DNA of 64,000 nucleotides from CAYUVA01 sp964448115 [NCBI: uncultured bacterium] (lineage in GTDB: Bacteria; CAYUVA01): NCBI GenBank assembly GCA_964448115.1, contig CAYUVA010000011.1, positions 1-64,000 on the forward strand. The letters are read 5' to 3'. This document shows positions 1 to 8,687 of the stretch, piece by piece (within the stretch, counting starts at the first letter, position 1; every line of letters begins with the position of its first letter). Both the position numbers and the translations under genes were made by a program. Under the pieces are notes generated by a model. It made no database searches. It saw only the letters and a list, made by a program, of their open reading frames with translations, and was not told where the DNA came from.

Positions 1-1246
1 CCCTTTTTATCACACCCTTGACCAGGTTCACCGCAAAGCGATATGGAATATATTCAGGATTTGGAGCATCGATCAGGATTATATCCGCCTGCTTACCAGG
101 CTCCAGAGAACCGATCACATCTCCCCTTCCCACAGCGCAAGCAGCGTTTATGGTGGCAGCACTGATCGCCTCCGCAGGAGTCATGCCTAGGTCGCGGCAG
201 GCAAGGGTGAGCATAAAGGGCATCGATTCCGAGGGGCAGGAGCCGGGATTGAAGTCGCTGGCAAGTGCTACTACCATACCATTATCGATCATCTTGCGCG
301 CCGGCGCATAGTTGTCGTTTTTCAAATAGAAGTTTACTCCCGGCATCAAGACTCCTATAACCCCTGTATCTGCTAGTAGCTTTATTCCTCCATCGGTTAT
401 ATGGTCAAGGTGGTCTGCGGAGATGGCTTTGATTTCAGCAGCAAGCTCCACCCCGCCGATGCTGTTGAACTCCTCGCTGTGGAGCTTAGGCTTCAAGCCA
501 TGCTCCAAGCCAGCCTCAAGAACCCTTCTTGACTGATTCGCATCGAAAGCACCGAGCTCGCAAAAAACATCGCAAAACTCGGCGAATCCCGCAGCGGCGG
601 GCATTGATTGTTCAATAATAAAATCTAGATATTCATCTACCCTTCCTTTGAACTCCGGCGGTATGGCATGGGCGCCTAGAAATGTATTTACGATATCTAT
701 CGAATGGCTGCGGTGCAGCTCCCTCGCAACCTTTAGCATTTTTAACTCAGTCTCGATATCCAAGCCGTATCCGCTTTTCACCTCCACCGTAGTCGTTCCC
801 AATCTGAGCATGGAATCGAGGTATCGCCTGCCGGCCAGAATGAGCTGCGATTCGGTCGCTTGCCGGGTTGCCATGACGGTGCTCAGGATGCCGCCACCCT
901 TTTGTAATATCTCAAGATAATCAGCTCCCTTTAGCTTAAGAAGATACTCGTTCTCGCGGGAGCCGGCGTAGATGAAATGGGTATGACAATCGACAAAGCC
1001 AGGCATTGCCAAAAGCCCCTGAGCATCGATGAATTCGGTCGAGGAGTCGATCTGAACCAGGTCAAGTAGTTCCTCTTGCAAAGCCACTGAAAGGATCTTT
1101 CCGTCCTTGATGGCGATACATCCTTTGGGGATAATATGAAGGTCATGCAAATCATTGCCGATCTTGGGTTCAGCTCCCTTTTGGGAAACGCACAAGACAG
1201 CGCCAGTGTTGGATACGATTAGCTCCGCAAGCGGTTTATCAGTCAT
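1..1246 (-). CDS. hutI: Imidazolonepropionase (C-terminus cut by window edge)
   Basis: Third step of histidine degradation: hydrolyses 4-imidazolone-5-propionate to N-formimino-L-glutamate in the cytosol. I translated the minus strand from ATG at 1246; about 415 codons are visible, against about 400-420 for the family, so only a few C-terminal residues can be missing. Amidohydrolase features: the metal-binding DCHTH followed by FIYAGSREN, then KSGYGLDIETELKML, FLGAHAIPPEF, a later HSEEF...SADHLDH block and ASDFNPGSCPSESMP near the end. These are typical HutI positions, so the assignment is firm. No other hut gene (hutH, hutU, ftcD) lies in the window; they could sit beyond the left edge. The next gene upstream on the map is an unrelated exported protein. 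No base-composition oddity noticed. Confidence 0.93.
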   Translation of the reverse strand, partial: MTDKPLAELIVSNTGAVLCVSQKGAEPKIGNDLHDLHIIPKGCIAIKDGKILSVALQEELLDLVQIDSSTEFIDAQGLLAMPGFVDCHTHFIYAGSRENEYLLKLKGADYLEILQKGGGILSTVMATRQATESQLILAGRRYLDSMLRLGTTTVEVKSGYGLDIETELKMLKVARELHRSHSIDIVNTFLGAHAIPPEFKGRVDEYLDFIIEQSMPAAAGFAEFCDVFCELGAFDANQSRRVLEAGLEHGLKPKLHSEEFNSIGGVELAAEIKAISADHLDHITDGGIKLLADTGVIGVLMPGVNFYLKNDNYAPARKMIDNGMVVALASDFNPGSCPSESMPFMLTLACRDLGMTPAEAISAATINAACAVGRGDVIGSLEPGKQADIILIDAPNPEYIPYRFAVNLVKGVIKR

Positions 1247-1320
1247 ATTTTATATTTTCAGCCTTGTCTCTTACCACTTCCTGCTACCGACAACCATCAT
1301 ATTCCTTTATTACTTTCCTC

Positions 1321-1348
1321 TTGGTGCCTTTGTGTCTCTGTGGTTTTT
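1321..1348. repeat. Dispersed CTTTGTG-type intergenic repeat, copy 1
   Basis: In the 149-bp gap between hutI and the beta-helix gene the plus strand reads TGGTGCCTTTGTGTCTCTG followed by TGGTTTTTCC; on the minus strand this is the ACCACAGAGACACAAAGGC type. A related stretch (GTCTTTGCGCCTTTGCGTG) lies at about 11530-11550. Similar short strings are, from general experience, common in intergenic DNA of unrelated environmental bacteria. Nothing else was seen in the gap. Confidence 0.45.
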
Positions 1349-1395
1349 CCGATTTATCACCTGGCCATGATACCGCTCTATCACTTTATCACATC

Positions 1396-4302
1396 CTACT
1401 CGCAGATCTCGCAAGGCAAGTTAGGCCATACTGGGCTGAAGTTCAAGCTCGAATCTCGCGCTTGTAACTGGAGCAGATATTCACCATTGGGGACTCCGGG
1501 ACCTACCGGTATATAAAGCGTCCAGACGCCGTCTCCAGCCACCCAGTCGCCATTAGTGCCGTTGTCATAAAGGAATACGCCGGTCGGAGCATGTTGCACG
1601 AGTATCTCTACCTGGCTGACATCGTTCAATCCATCTGCATCATAGACATAAGCCAATATTGTAATCTGCCCGCCGGTATCGGTGGTAACATCCGTATCCC
1701 AGTAGCCAGCAAGGTATATCATCGGTCTGTTAGCGCCTTTTTGCTTTGCATCATGGGATTCAAGATCCTCCAGGTAGGCATCGAGAGCATAACTGAACTG
1801 GTGGAAAACCTCCAGGTTATCGATCTTGGACAATCCCTTAGAGCTTGTAACCGGAGACTTGGCAAACACGCTCAGGTAGGGCCAGGTATCGATATTGGAA
1901 GCCTTGTCATAAGCTCGCATCTGGAAGGGATATTCGCCGACTGGTACCCCAGGAAGTATATTCAATGCCAGAGAGTAAAGGTCATCTCCCGCTACCCAGT
2001 CCCCGTTGATCCCATTATCATTTAATTCCAGTCCTAGCTCGGAGTTATCATAAAGCAGCGAAACCTTGGTTATGTCATCCTGTCCGGGCAGGTATGCCAT
2101 CATTAGCCAGATAGCAAAGTCGTTCTGGCAAATAATCGTATCCCAGAATCCCCCTGCGTAAATCTTTGGCGGTATTGCATCCTGAGTCGAGCTGACCGTG
2201 CGCGACCAGTCGCTCTCCTTGTCTGGATTGCCCTTTGCTTTTACCCTGTAATAATAGGTGGTCGCATGGGTAAGGTTGGTGAAGGTATGGCACAAGGCTG
2301 TTATCCATCCACTACTAGCAGCAAAGGTAAAACTTGGCGAGGTCGAAGCCTCTGCATAGTAGGCGATAGCCCCGGATCTCGATTCGTCGCTCCAGCAGAT
2401 CTCATTCTCTGTGCCAGCCGAATATGGCGGCTCCGGCGATATCTCAGGCGGGAAGGGGGGACCGGTCGGGCTTGGAGACGGGGTCCAAGTCCTGGTCGGT
2501 GTTGGAGTTGCCGTATCCACTGTCGGGGAAGCGGTCGGAGATGCGGTCGGCGTCGAGGTCGGCGGCTTGGGGACAGCCTCAGAGGCAGGCGACCACCAGC
2601 CCTCATGGTAGTGCACATTCTGACCAGAAGTCCGGTAAACATAGCACTGGTTGTTCTGTACGGTTTCGTCTCTATAGGTGGTCTCGGTCAGAAAAGCCTG
2701 GTTTATCTTGTGGTATGCAACCGGGGTTTCAGTAGCGACACATAAAGCTCGATAAACATTGTACCTGCTGGCATTCTCAGCCTCCCCCCAGGAGAGATCC
2801 ACATAACCATTGCCGCCGTAAGTAACCAGGTATCCCACCGGTCCGGGAGCATCTTCCAGCGGACGGGCATTGGCGTTGTTCGATGGCACCCCCTCGTTTT
2901 TTGCCCTGTCCAGTGAGGTTACATAGAAGTAGTACTCAACATCGTTTCTGAACAGCTTCACCTGGATTGCAGAGCCGGGATAGGGAATATCCTGTGGATT
3001 CCAGCGCTCATAGCTAGCGCCGTAGTCTGAGCTTTTATAAATATAATAACCAAGCAGATCCTCCTGTGTACAATGATCCCACCAAAAGGTTACCGCCCTA
3101 TCACCAGCGTTTGCAAAAAGATTGCCCGGCTTGCATGGCGGTACAGCATCCCAGTAATGGAAACCTAGATCCAGGGTCCCTATATCCGAGACGCCATCGG
3201 TTCTGGTGGTATATATATCAAGTCCCTCGATGGAGGCGTTATGTCCACCAGCATCTAAACAGCAACTGTCGTTGGTCTGCCCGCTGGCTACCTGTTCGAG
3301 GTAGAAATCTCCTCCGCCGCCGGTGAAAAAGCGCGGATTGCAGGAGATATTGCCATTCTCGCCGGTGGGGTCTTCCAAGCCAATATAGTTTTCGGTTGTA
3401 TTCTGCCATAGATTGTTATACTCGATAATAGCTGTGCTGTCCGATTTTAGATATATACCCCCGCCATCACCGTTTGCAGCGGTGGCTAAAGTATTAAAAG
3501 CGATGATATTATGCAGTATATGGGGACGAGAGCTGTTGTCTATCATGATCCCAGCACCATTGCGCCCTACCTGGCAGTAGGCAATTGTATTCGACCATAT
3601 CTCGGGCGTTGAATTGGAGTGCACCTCTATACCACCACCATCCTTTCCTGCGGAACAGTAAATTATCAGGTTATTGAATATGCGCGGACTTGATGCTGTA
3701 AGGTTAATTCCACCGCCAAAGTCGGTGCTCGGCGCATGGCAGTTTTGGATTATGTTGTTGGTTATGGTCAAGGTGGAGATGTTGCACTGGATACCGTGAT
3801 AGCAGTTCTGTATAACAAAGCCGTCTATCCTGCCGTTGTTTATGTTATAGCAAGCAAAGCCAGAACCGCTACCTCCGCCGTCTATGACCGTCTGGAAACT
3901 GGTTGGATCTCGTTTCCAGGTGATATGCTGATAGCCCCCATACATGTAAGTGTAGTTCTTCATAGTTACCTGGTTGGTCTGTTCCGGCTCGTGATAGATC
4001 CCTTCGGCAACATAAATAATATCGTCGTTATCCGCATAATTGACCGCATCCATGATCTTCTGGAAGGGGTTCTCCTTGGTGCCATCCCAGGTGGGACCCA
4101 TGTTCTGCCAATCCACATATATCTTTCGGGCAATGGGCGTATTGGTTGGCGTGGAGGTTGGCGTCGGAGGCGGAGTCGGGGTCGCCTTGGGGGTATCCCC
4201 GCCATATTTAGCCAAAACCGGCTGTGAAGCCAACAGTATCGTAACAGTTAGGGCTAGTATGGATACAAGGCATATCCGTTTATGGATTACAGAAGCTCTC
4301 AT
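1396..4302 (-). CDS. Exported beta-helix / FN3 / TPT-linker protein with two WPYL modules
   Basis: 968 residues, no known enzymatic role. Signal peptide at 1-31 (hydrophobic ILALTVTILLASQPVLA). A TPTPPP-type linker (36-57) leads to a right-handed parallel beta-helix (about 60-385), with repeats such as DGFVIQNC, NNIIQNC and NTIAYC and glycine-rich GGGI turns, as in DUF1565/pectate-lyase-like folds. Two FN3-like domains follow (390-480, 486-580), then a second Thr/Pro linker (581-617) and a third FN3-like domain (618-707) opening PEPPYSAG. Two copies of a beta-rich module complete it (710-813, 859-968); both contain the DNGxNGDWVAGD motif. The same module ends the 772-residue PLD-like and the 1688-residue proteins in this window, and the third FN3-like domain also occurs in the latter. 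Likely a surface or secreted carbohydrate- or matrix-binding protein. The extent is secure, the function is not. A TTGTCA-free but TTGACA-containing stretch about 175 bp upstream may be its promoter, though its -10 is poor. Confidence 0.85.
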   Translation of the reverse strand: MRASVIHKRICLVSILALTVTILLASQPVLAKYGGDTPKATPTPPPTPTSTPTNTPIARKIYVDWQNMGPTWDGTKENPFQKIMDAVNYADNDDIIYVAEGIYHEPEQTNQVTMKNYTYMYGGYQHITWKRDPTSFQTVIDGGGSGSGFACYNINNGRIDGFVIQNCYHGIQCNISTLTITNNIIQNCHAPSTDFGGGINLTASSPRIFNNLIIYCSAGKDGGGIEVHSNSTPEIWSNTIAYCQVGRNGAGIMIDNSSRPHILHNIIAFNTLATAANGDGGGIYLKSDSTAIIEYNNLWQNTTENYIGLEDPTGENGNISCNPRFFTGGGGDFYLEQVASGQTNDSCCLDAGGHNASIEGLDIYTTRTDGVSDIGTLDLGFHYWDAVPPCKPGNLFANAGDRAVTFWWDHCTQEDLLGYYIYKSSDYGASYERWNPQDIPYPGSAIQVKLFRNDVEYYFYVTSLDRAKNEGVPSNNANARPLEDAPGPVGYLVTYGGNGYVDLSWGEAENASRYNVYRALCVATETPVAYHKINQAFLTETTYRDETVQNNQCYVYRTSGQNVHYHEGWWSPASEAVPKPPTSTPTASPTASPTVDTATPTPTRTWTPSPSPTGPPFPPEISPEPPYSAGTENEICWSDESRSGAIAYYAEASTSPSFTFAASSGWITALCHTFTNLTHATTYYYRVKAKGNPDKESDWSRTVSSTQDAIPPKIYAGGFWDTIICQNDFAIWLMMAYLPGQDDITKVSLLYDNSELGLELNDNGINGDWVAGDDLYSLALNILPGVPVGEYPFQMRAYDKASNIDTWPYLSVFAKSPVTSSKGLSKIDNLEVFHQFSYALDAYLEDLESHDAKQKGANRPMIYLAGYWDTDVTTDTGGQITILAYVYDADGLNDVSQVEILVQHAPTGVFLYDNGTNGDWVAGDGVWTLYIPVGPGVPNGEYLLQLQARDSSLNFSPVWPNLPCEICE

Positions 4303-4546
4303 AATTACACCTCTTTTATGAAGTCAAAGCGCATAAGCAACACCTTGTGAGGATAACATATATTTTCTTTTCCCTCATCACCTTTTTTATAACCGCATAT
4401 TTTATTTCTTTCCATTCCGGTGTCTTCAGGTGGAAAGACCTTCCCTCAATCATTACCTAATAAAAAATCAAGAAATTGTCAAGAAACCACAGCGCTGATT
4501 AGCCTGATCAATGATCTGGTTCGCTTTTTTTTTTTATCCCCTCCTA

Positions 4547-7042
4547 CTATAGTTTCTTGACAACAATATTTACGACTCGTCTTCCTGCGATGATAACCTT
4601 GATGACCTTCTTACCCTGTATCCATTTCTGAACTCTATCATTGGCGAGAGCCATCTGGGTCAATGTCTCCTCGGTGGCATCGACTGGTGCCCTCATCTTG
4701 GATCGCACCTTGCCATTTACCATGATAGCCATCTCGACCTCTTCACGCTTGATTGATTGCTCATTCCACCTAGGCCAGGGTGTCTCCAATAGCGTTCTGC
4801 TGGCTCCCATCCGCTCATTCAGTTCCTCAGATAGATGTGGCGCAAAGGGAGATAATAGAGATACCACCGTTTCCAGAGACTCTTTAATAACTGCCTGTGA
4901 ATCTTTTTGCGAAAAGACGGAATCATCGGAAACAAAGGAATATATCTTGTTTACCAGCTCCATCAGGGCAGCGATGGCAGTATTGAAGTGAAGGCGCTCA
5001 TTCAGTTCCTCGGTTACCTTCTTGATGGTCAGATGTACCTGTCGATGAAGCTCCCGCGGGGTAGGGGAGAGGTCTTGAGGCTTGAGGCTTGAGGGTTGGG
5101 GCTTTAGGCGAGGATAATATTCCTTGACCAGATTATAGACTCTGTTCAGAAAGCGATAAACTCCAGATACTCCGCTGCCGCTCCACTCAAGATCTTTCTG
5201 GGGAGGCGATGAGAAGAGCATATAAACCCGGGCGGTGTCTGCGCCGTACTGCTTTATCATATCATCAGGATCGACTACATTCCCCTTGTTCTTTGACATC
5301 TTGGCTCCATCCTTATACACCATTCCTTGGGTCAACAGGTTGGTAAACGGCTCATCGAAGCTAAGCAATCCAAGATCCCTCATTACTTTCGTGAAAAACC
5401 TTGCATACATCAGGTGCAAGATGGCATGTTCAACTCCACCGATGTAGCGATCGACCGGCATCCAATAAGCGACCTTTTTGGGATCGAATGGCGCTTGCTC
5501 GTGTTGTGGGCTGCAATAGCGGCAGAAGTACCAAGAGCTATCCACGAAGGTATCCATGGTATCGGTTTCCCGGCGAGCATCATTTCCGCAAGAAGGGCAC
5601 TTGACCTTGAAAAAATCCTCTCGCTCGACCAGTGGCGAGCTGCCAAATCCCTTGATCTTTACATCCAATGGCAATAGTACCGGTAGATCCTCAATTGGAA
5701 CCGGCACCATCCCGCAGTTACCGCAATAGATAATAGGTATCGGGGTTCCCCAGTAGCGTTGTCTGCTAATGCCCCAGTCGCGAAGCCGGTAGGTTACCTT
5801 GGCTCGTCCTATGCCTTTTTTATCCATATATTCGATTATCTTATCCTTGCCCTCTTCGCTAAAAGTGCCATCGAACTGATCTGAGTTGACCATTATTCCG
5901 TTATCGACATAAGCCTCGCTCATGGTCTTATCATCAAGCGAGCCGCTTGCATCCTGAATCACCACTCGTATAGGCAGATTGTACTTCTTGGCAAACTCGA
6001 AGTCTCGCTGGTCATGGGCTGGGACTGACATGACTGCGCCGGTGCCATATTCCATGAGCACGAAGTTCGCAGTCCAAAGCGGAATTGTCTCGCCGGTCAG
6101 TGGATTGATCATCTTTATACCGGTATCGATGCCCTCCTTCTCGGTCTCGGCAGATGTTCTGTCCATCTTGTTCTGGCGCATCACCTTGTTTCTAAAATCA
6201 GAAATTTGGCTCTTCTTGGTGTCATCGGTAACTAATTCATTCAACAAGGGATGCTCAGGTGCTATGACCATAAAGGTAGCGCCATAGAGTGTGTCAGGTC
6301 TGGTAGTGAATACAGCGATCTTATCATCAGATCCTGCGATGGGGAAATCGACCTCGGCTCCCTCGCTTCTGCCGATCCAGTTTCTTTGCTGTGTAATGAC
6401 CTGTTCGGGCCAGCCGGTCAGCTTGTCCAGAGCATTTAGAAGCTCCTCGGCGTAATGGGTGATCTTGAAGAACCACCCCTCCATCTCTCTTTGGGCAACC
6501 GGCACATCGCATCGCCAACAAAGCCCATTAACCACCTGCTCGTTTGCCAGCACGGTCTTGCATGACTCGCACCAATTAACAAAGGTTCTCTTCCTGTATG
6601 CCAAGCCAATTTCGAACATCTTGATGAAGAACCATTGACACCATCTATAATAATCAGCATCGCAGGTCTTAATCAGGCGATCCCAGTCGTAGCTCAAGCC
6701 CATGGACTTCATCTGTTGAATGATGATCTTGATGTTTTCATTAGTCCACTTCACAGGATGTATTCCTGACCTGATGGCAGCGTTCTCGGCGGGCATTCCG
6801 AAGGCATCGAAGCCGATGGGATGCAGTACATTGTATCCATTGCGTACCAGGTAGCGAGTCAAGGCATCACCTATCGTATAATTGCGAACATGCCCCATGT
6901 GCAGCCTGCCTGAGGGGTAGGGGAACATCTCAAGGCAGTAGAATTTTGGCTTATCCGACTTTTGGACATGGAATGTTTTATCCTTCTCCCATTTGCTCTG
7001 CCATTTTTGCTCGATTCTTATGTGGTCGTAACTAGATTCCAT
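4547..7042 (-). CDS. leuS: Leucyl-tRNA synthetase
   Basis: Charges tRNA-Leu with leucine in the cytosol. 831 residues, normal for bacterial LeuRS. The class I HIGH signature is HMGH within FPYPSGRLHMGHVRNYTIGD (about residues 40-60); the KMSKS loop is KMSKNKGN near residue 577. Between them are the zinc-finger-like Cys pairs (CESC, CWRC), the CP1 editing region with TTRPDTLYGATF, and the second cysteine cluster CPSCGND before the catalytic core resumes at DTFVDSSWYFCRY. The C-terminal anticodon-binding and tail domain ends in RRVVNIVVKKL. A short ORF lies 18 nt upstream on the same strand. I looked for a T-box leader (GGGTGG-type sequence) in the upstream gap and saw none. Downstream is the exported beta-helix gene after a 244-bp gap that contains a T tract (plus strand about 4526-4537) but no convincing terminator. 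Confidence 0.97.
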   Translation of the reverse strand: MESSYDHIRIEQKWQSKWEKDKTFHVQKSDKPKFYCLEMFPYPSGRLHMGHVRNYTIGDALTRYLVRNGYNVLHPIGFDAFGMPAENAAIRSGIHPVKWTNENIKIIIQQMKSMGLSYDWDRLIKTCDADYYRWCQWFFIKMFEIGLAYRKRTFVNWCESCKTVLANEQVVNGLCWRCDVPVAQREMEGWFFKITHYAEELLNALDKLTGWPEQVITQQRNWIGRSEGAEVDFPIAGSDDKIAVFTTRPDTLYGATFMVIAPEHPLLNELVTDDTKKSQISDFRNKVMRQNKMDRTSAETEKEGIDTGIKMINPLTGETIPLWTANFVLMEYGTGAVMSVPAHDQRDFEFAKKYNLPIRVVIQDASGSLDDKTMSEAYVDNGIMVNSDQFDGTFSEEGKDKIIEYMDKKGIGRAKVTYRLRDWGISRQRYWGTPIPIIYCGNCGMVPVPIEDLPVLLPLDVKIKGFGSSPLVEREDFFKVKCPSCGNDARRETDTMDTFVDSSWYFCRYCSPQHEQAPFDPKKVAYWMPVDRYIGGVEHAILHLMYARFFTKVMRDLGLLSFDEPFTNLLTQGMVYKDGAKMSKNKGNVVDPDDMIKQYGADTARVYMLFSSPPQKDLEWSGSGVSGVYRFLNRVYNLVKEYYPRLKPQPSSLKPQDLSPTPRELHRQVHLTIKKVTEELNERLHFNTAIAALMELVNKIYSFVSDDSVFSQKDSQAVIKESLETVVSLLSPFAPHLSEELNERMGASRTLLETPWPRWNEQSIKREEVEMAIMVNGKVRSKMRAPVDATEETLTQMALANDRVQKWIQGKKVIKVIIAGRRVVNIVVKKL

Positions 7043-7060
7043 GAACGTTACCTCGATCTT

Positions 7061-7195
7061 TTAGTTTTTTATCAATAATATACAGTATATCCCATGAATC
7101 TCCGCCTTATAACGACTCTTTGCTTCATCCTTTAGTGTTGACAACATCTGGAGCAATCTTCGTTGTGGAATAGATTTTGATTCAATACTTTTCAT
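7061..7195 (-). CDS. Small 44-residue ORF upstream of leuS, possibly a nucleotidyltransferase N-terminal remnant
   Basis: An ATG at 7195 preceded by a good ribosome-binding site (GGAGAAG, 5 nt away) opens 44 codons ending in TAA, 18 nt before the leuS start. The product begins MKSIESKSIPQRRLLQML and continues STLKDEAKSRYKAEIHGIY, then ends in a hydrophobic ILLIKN. The LK-E-RY-x4-hydrophobic-GIY pattern resembles the first helix and strand of MNT-type minimal nucleotidyltransferases, where the next residues should be the GSxxRG active site. Here the frame ends before that motif. It is either a genuine small peptide co-transcribed with leuS or the stub of a decayed gene. The resemblance is by eye only. 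Confidence 0.45.
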   Translation of the reverse strand: MKSIESKSIPQRRLLQMLSTLKDEAKSRYKAEIHGIYCILLIKN

Positions 7196-7292
7196 TGTTC
7201 TTCTCCTTGACTTTATATATCATTTTGGATGATTTGCTTCAATTTTGGTCAGATAGTCGTGCTTCAACTACACATCATATCTTAGTTACTTT

Positions 7293-8687
7293 CTATTTGG
7301 TTGTTTCTTCTTCGGAAATGCTGAACCTCTTTGTGAACGCCTCAGCAACCTTACCCGCAAAGGATGGGAGGCTATCGTCCCTGGCTCCCATTATGACAAA
7401 GGTGTCGCCACTACTTGCCATATCCAGTGTTTCGTTAATGAATTCAGCTCGCCAGGGGAGATAAATAGCATTCACTCCAGCAGTCAACAATGCCTCAACC
7501 ATACTCATGGCATCAATATCTTTCTTAATGGTACCACCGGCATAATATATTGGGGGTATATAAAATCGATCATCCTTGCCAAGTATCTTTGGTAGCATCT
7601 GGGTAAGCTCCTGCAACATCATGCGAGCGGGAGCATAGCCATGTGGTTGGAAAAAGGCTATCAATCGCTTGGAATATGGCTTGAGTGTGGTCAGGGCAGC
7701 CTTTATCTTGTCAGGGTTGTGTGCGAAGTCATCGTAAATCTTGATCCCATTATGATCATACAGAAGCTGCATCCTTCGATGAATACCTCCAAAACTCGAC
7801 AAGGCATGGGAGATTACATCTAGCTCAATATTCAACATTTTAAGCACTGATATAGCAGCTAAGGCGTTGTAAACATTGAACAATCCAGGAATGCATAACT
7901 TGAAATTGATATCGTTGACCCTGAATTTTGAGCTATCGGCAGATAGCTCGATGTCAACCGCTCGCATAGAAGCTGATGGTGACAATCCAAAGCTGACCAG
8001 CCTAGCCTCGATGACTTGGTCAAATAGGCTCTTGTTTATCGAATCAATGTTATAAACAAGGATATCTTTGGTATTTTCTGCAAAACAGGCGAAGATATAG
8101 TTTAGCTCCTTGAGGGTTTTGTGATCCTTGGATATATTAAGTAACACTCCAATATTTGGCATATAATTTACGATATTTCCATCACTTTCATCAGCCTCGA
8201 CCACCATCCATTCCGATTTCCCATGTTGCATGTTGCCATAAATAGCGCGGTCTCCATCAAGTATGTAGTCTCCGCATAAAAAAGATGCATCGATCCCAGC
8301 ATGATGAAGTGTATAGGCGATCATCCCGGTAACGGTTGTTTTCCCGCTGGTACCCCCCACAGCAATACCTTTGCTTTGATTGAATATCTCTGCGAGAAGC
8401 AGGGATCGATGTATAATCGGCACCTTAAGCGACTTGGCTCGGCAATAGTCGGGAACGGTCTCCTCAACCGCACCGCTGACCACCAGATAATCGAGAGCCT
8501 CGTTCACGCCAGAGCCGTTTTGTGGATAAATCTCAATGCCCATATCGATAAGCTCTTTCATGCGTGGAGTGATGATACCCTTATCATAAGTTCTATCTGA
8601 ACCAGTGATAATAGCTCCTCTGTGCAACATTAGCTTGGCAAGGGGTTGCATGCCGCTGCCGCCGATGCCGCTGAAATGTAACCTCAT
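7293..8687 (-). CDS. Mur ligase family protein (MurC/Mpl-like)
   Basis: ATP-dependent ligase expected to join UDP-N-acetylmuramate to L-alanine (MurC) or to a recycled peptide (Mpl). 464 residues from the chosen ATG, which overlaps the upstream stop as ATGA and has a GAAGGAAACC ribosome-binding site; an in-frame start nine codons earlier is less likely. The N-terminal Rossmann motif is HFSGIGGSGMQPLAKLML. The ATP loop is GGTSGKTTVTGM (near residue 110) instead of the common GTHGKTTT; EADESDG and IPGLFNVYNALAA follow. The C-terminal ligase domain has SFGGIHRRMQ and YDDFAHNPDKIKAAL, then FFQPHGY. The usual HLD of the middle domain is DHK here, and AHNP replaces AHHP, so this is a divergent branch. 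It is not in a dcw cluster; its only partner is the M1-like gene. MurC versus Mpl cannot be settled by eye. Confidence 0.82.
   Translation of the reverse strand: MRLHFSGIGGSGMQPLAKLMLHRGAIITGSDRTYDKGIITPRMKELIDMGIEIYPQNGSGVNEALDYLVVSGAVEETVPDYCRAKSLKVPIIHRSLLLAEIFNQSKGIAVGGTSGKTTVTGMIAYTLHHAGIDASFLCGDYILDGDRAIYGNMQHGKSEWMVVEADESDGNIVNYMPNIGVLLNISKDHKTLKELNYIFACFAENTKDILVYNIDSINKSLFDQVIEARLVSFGLSPSASMRAVDIELSADSSKFRVNDINFKLCIPGLFNVYNALAAISVLKMLNIELDVISHALSSFGGIHRRMQLLYDHNGIKIYDDFAHNPDKIKAALTTLKPYSKRLIAFFQPHGYAPARMMLQELTQMLPKILGKDDRFYIPPIYYAGGTIKKDIDAMSMVEALLTAGVNAIYLPWRAEFINETLDMASSGDTFVIMGARDDSLPSFAGKVAEAFTKRFSISEEETTK

Noticed and set aside
2301-2745. Overlapping Arg/Pro- or Gly-rich ORFs on both strands
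   Set aside because: Shadows of the Thr/Pro linker and FN3 region of the 968-residue exported protein; no family features.
4521-4537. T tract after leuS as a terminator
   Set aside because: The tract is A-rich on the transcribed minus strand and no stem precedes it in the right direction.
7043-7060. T-box or other leader upstream of leuS
   Set aside because: No T-box sequence or specifier loop recognised; the gap is occupied by a 44-codon ORF.
8521-8529. Perfect DnaA box (TGTGGATAA)
   Set aside because: A single copy inside the Mur ligase coding sequence; no cluster nearby, so chance is likely.
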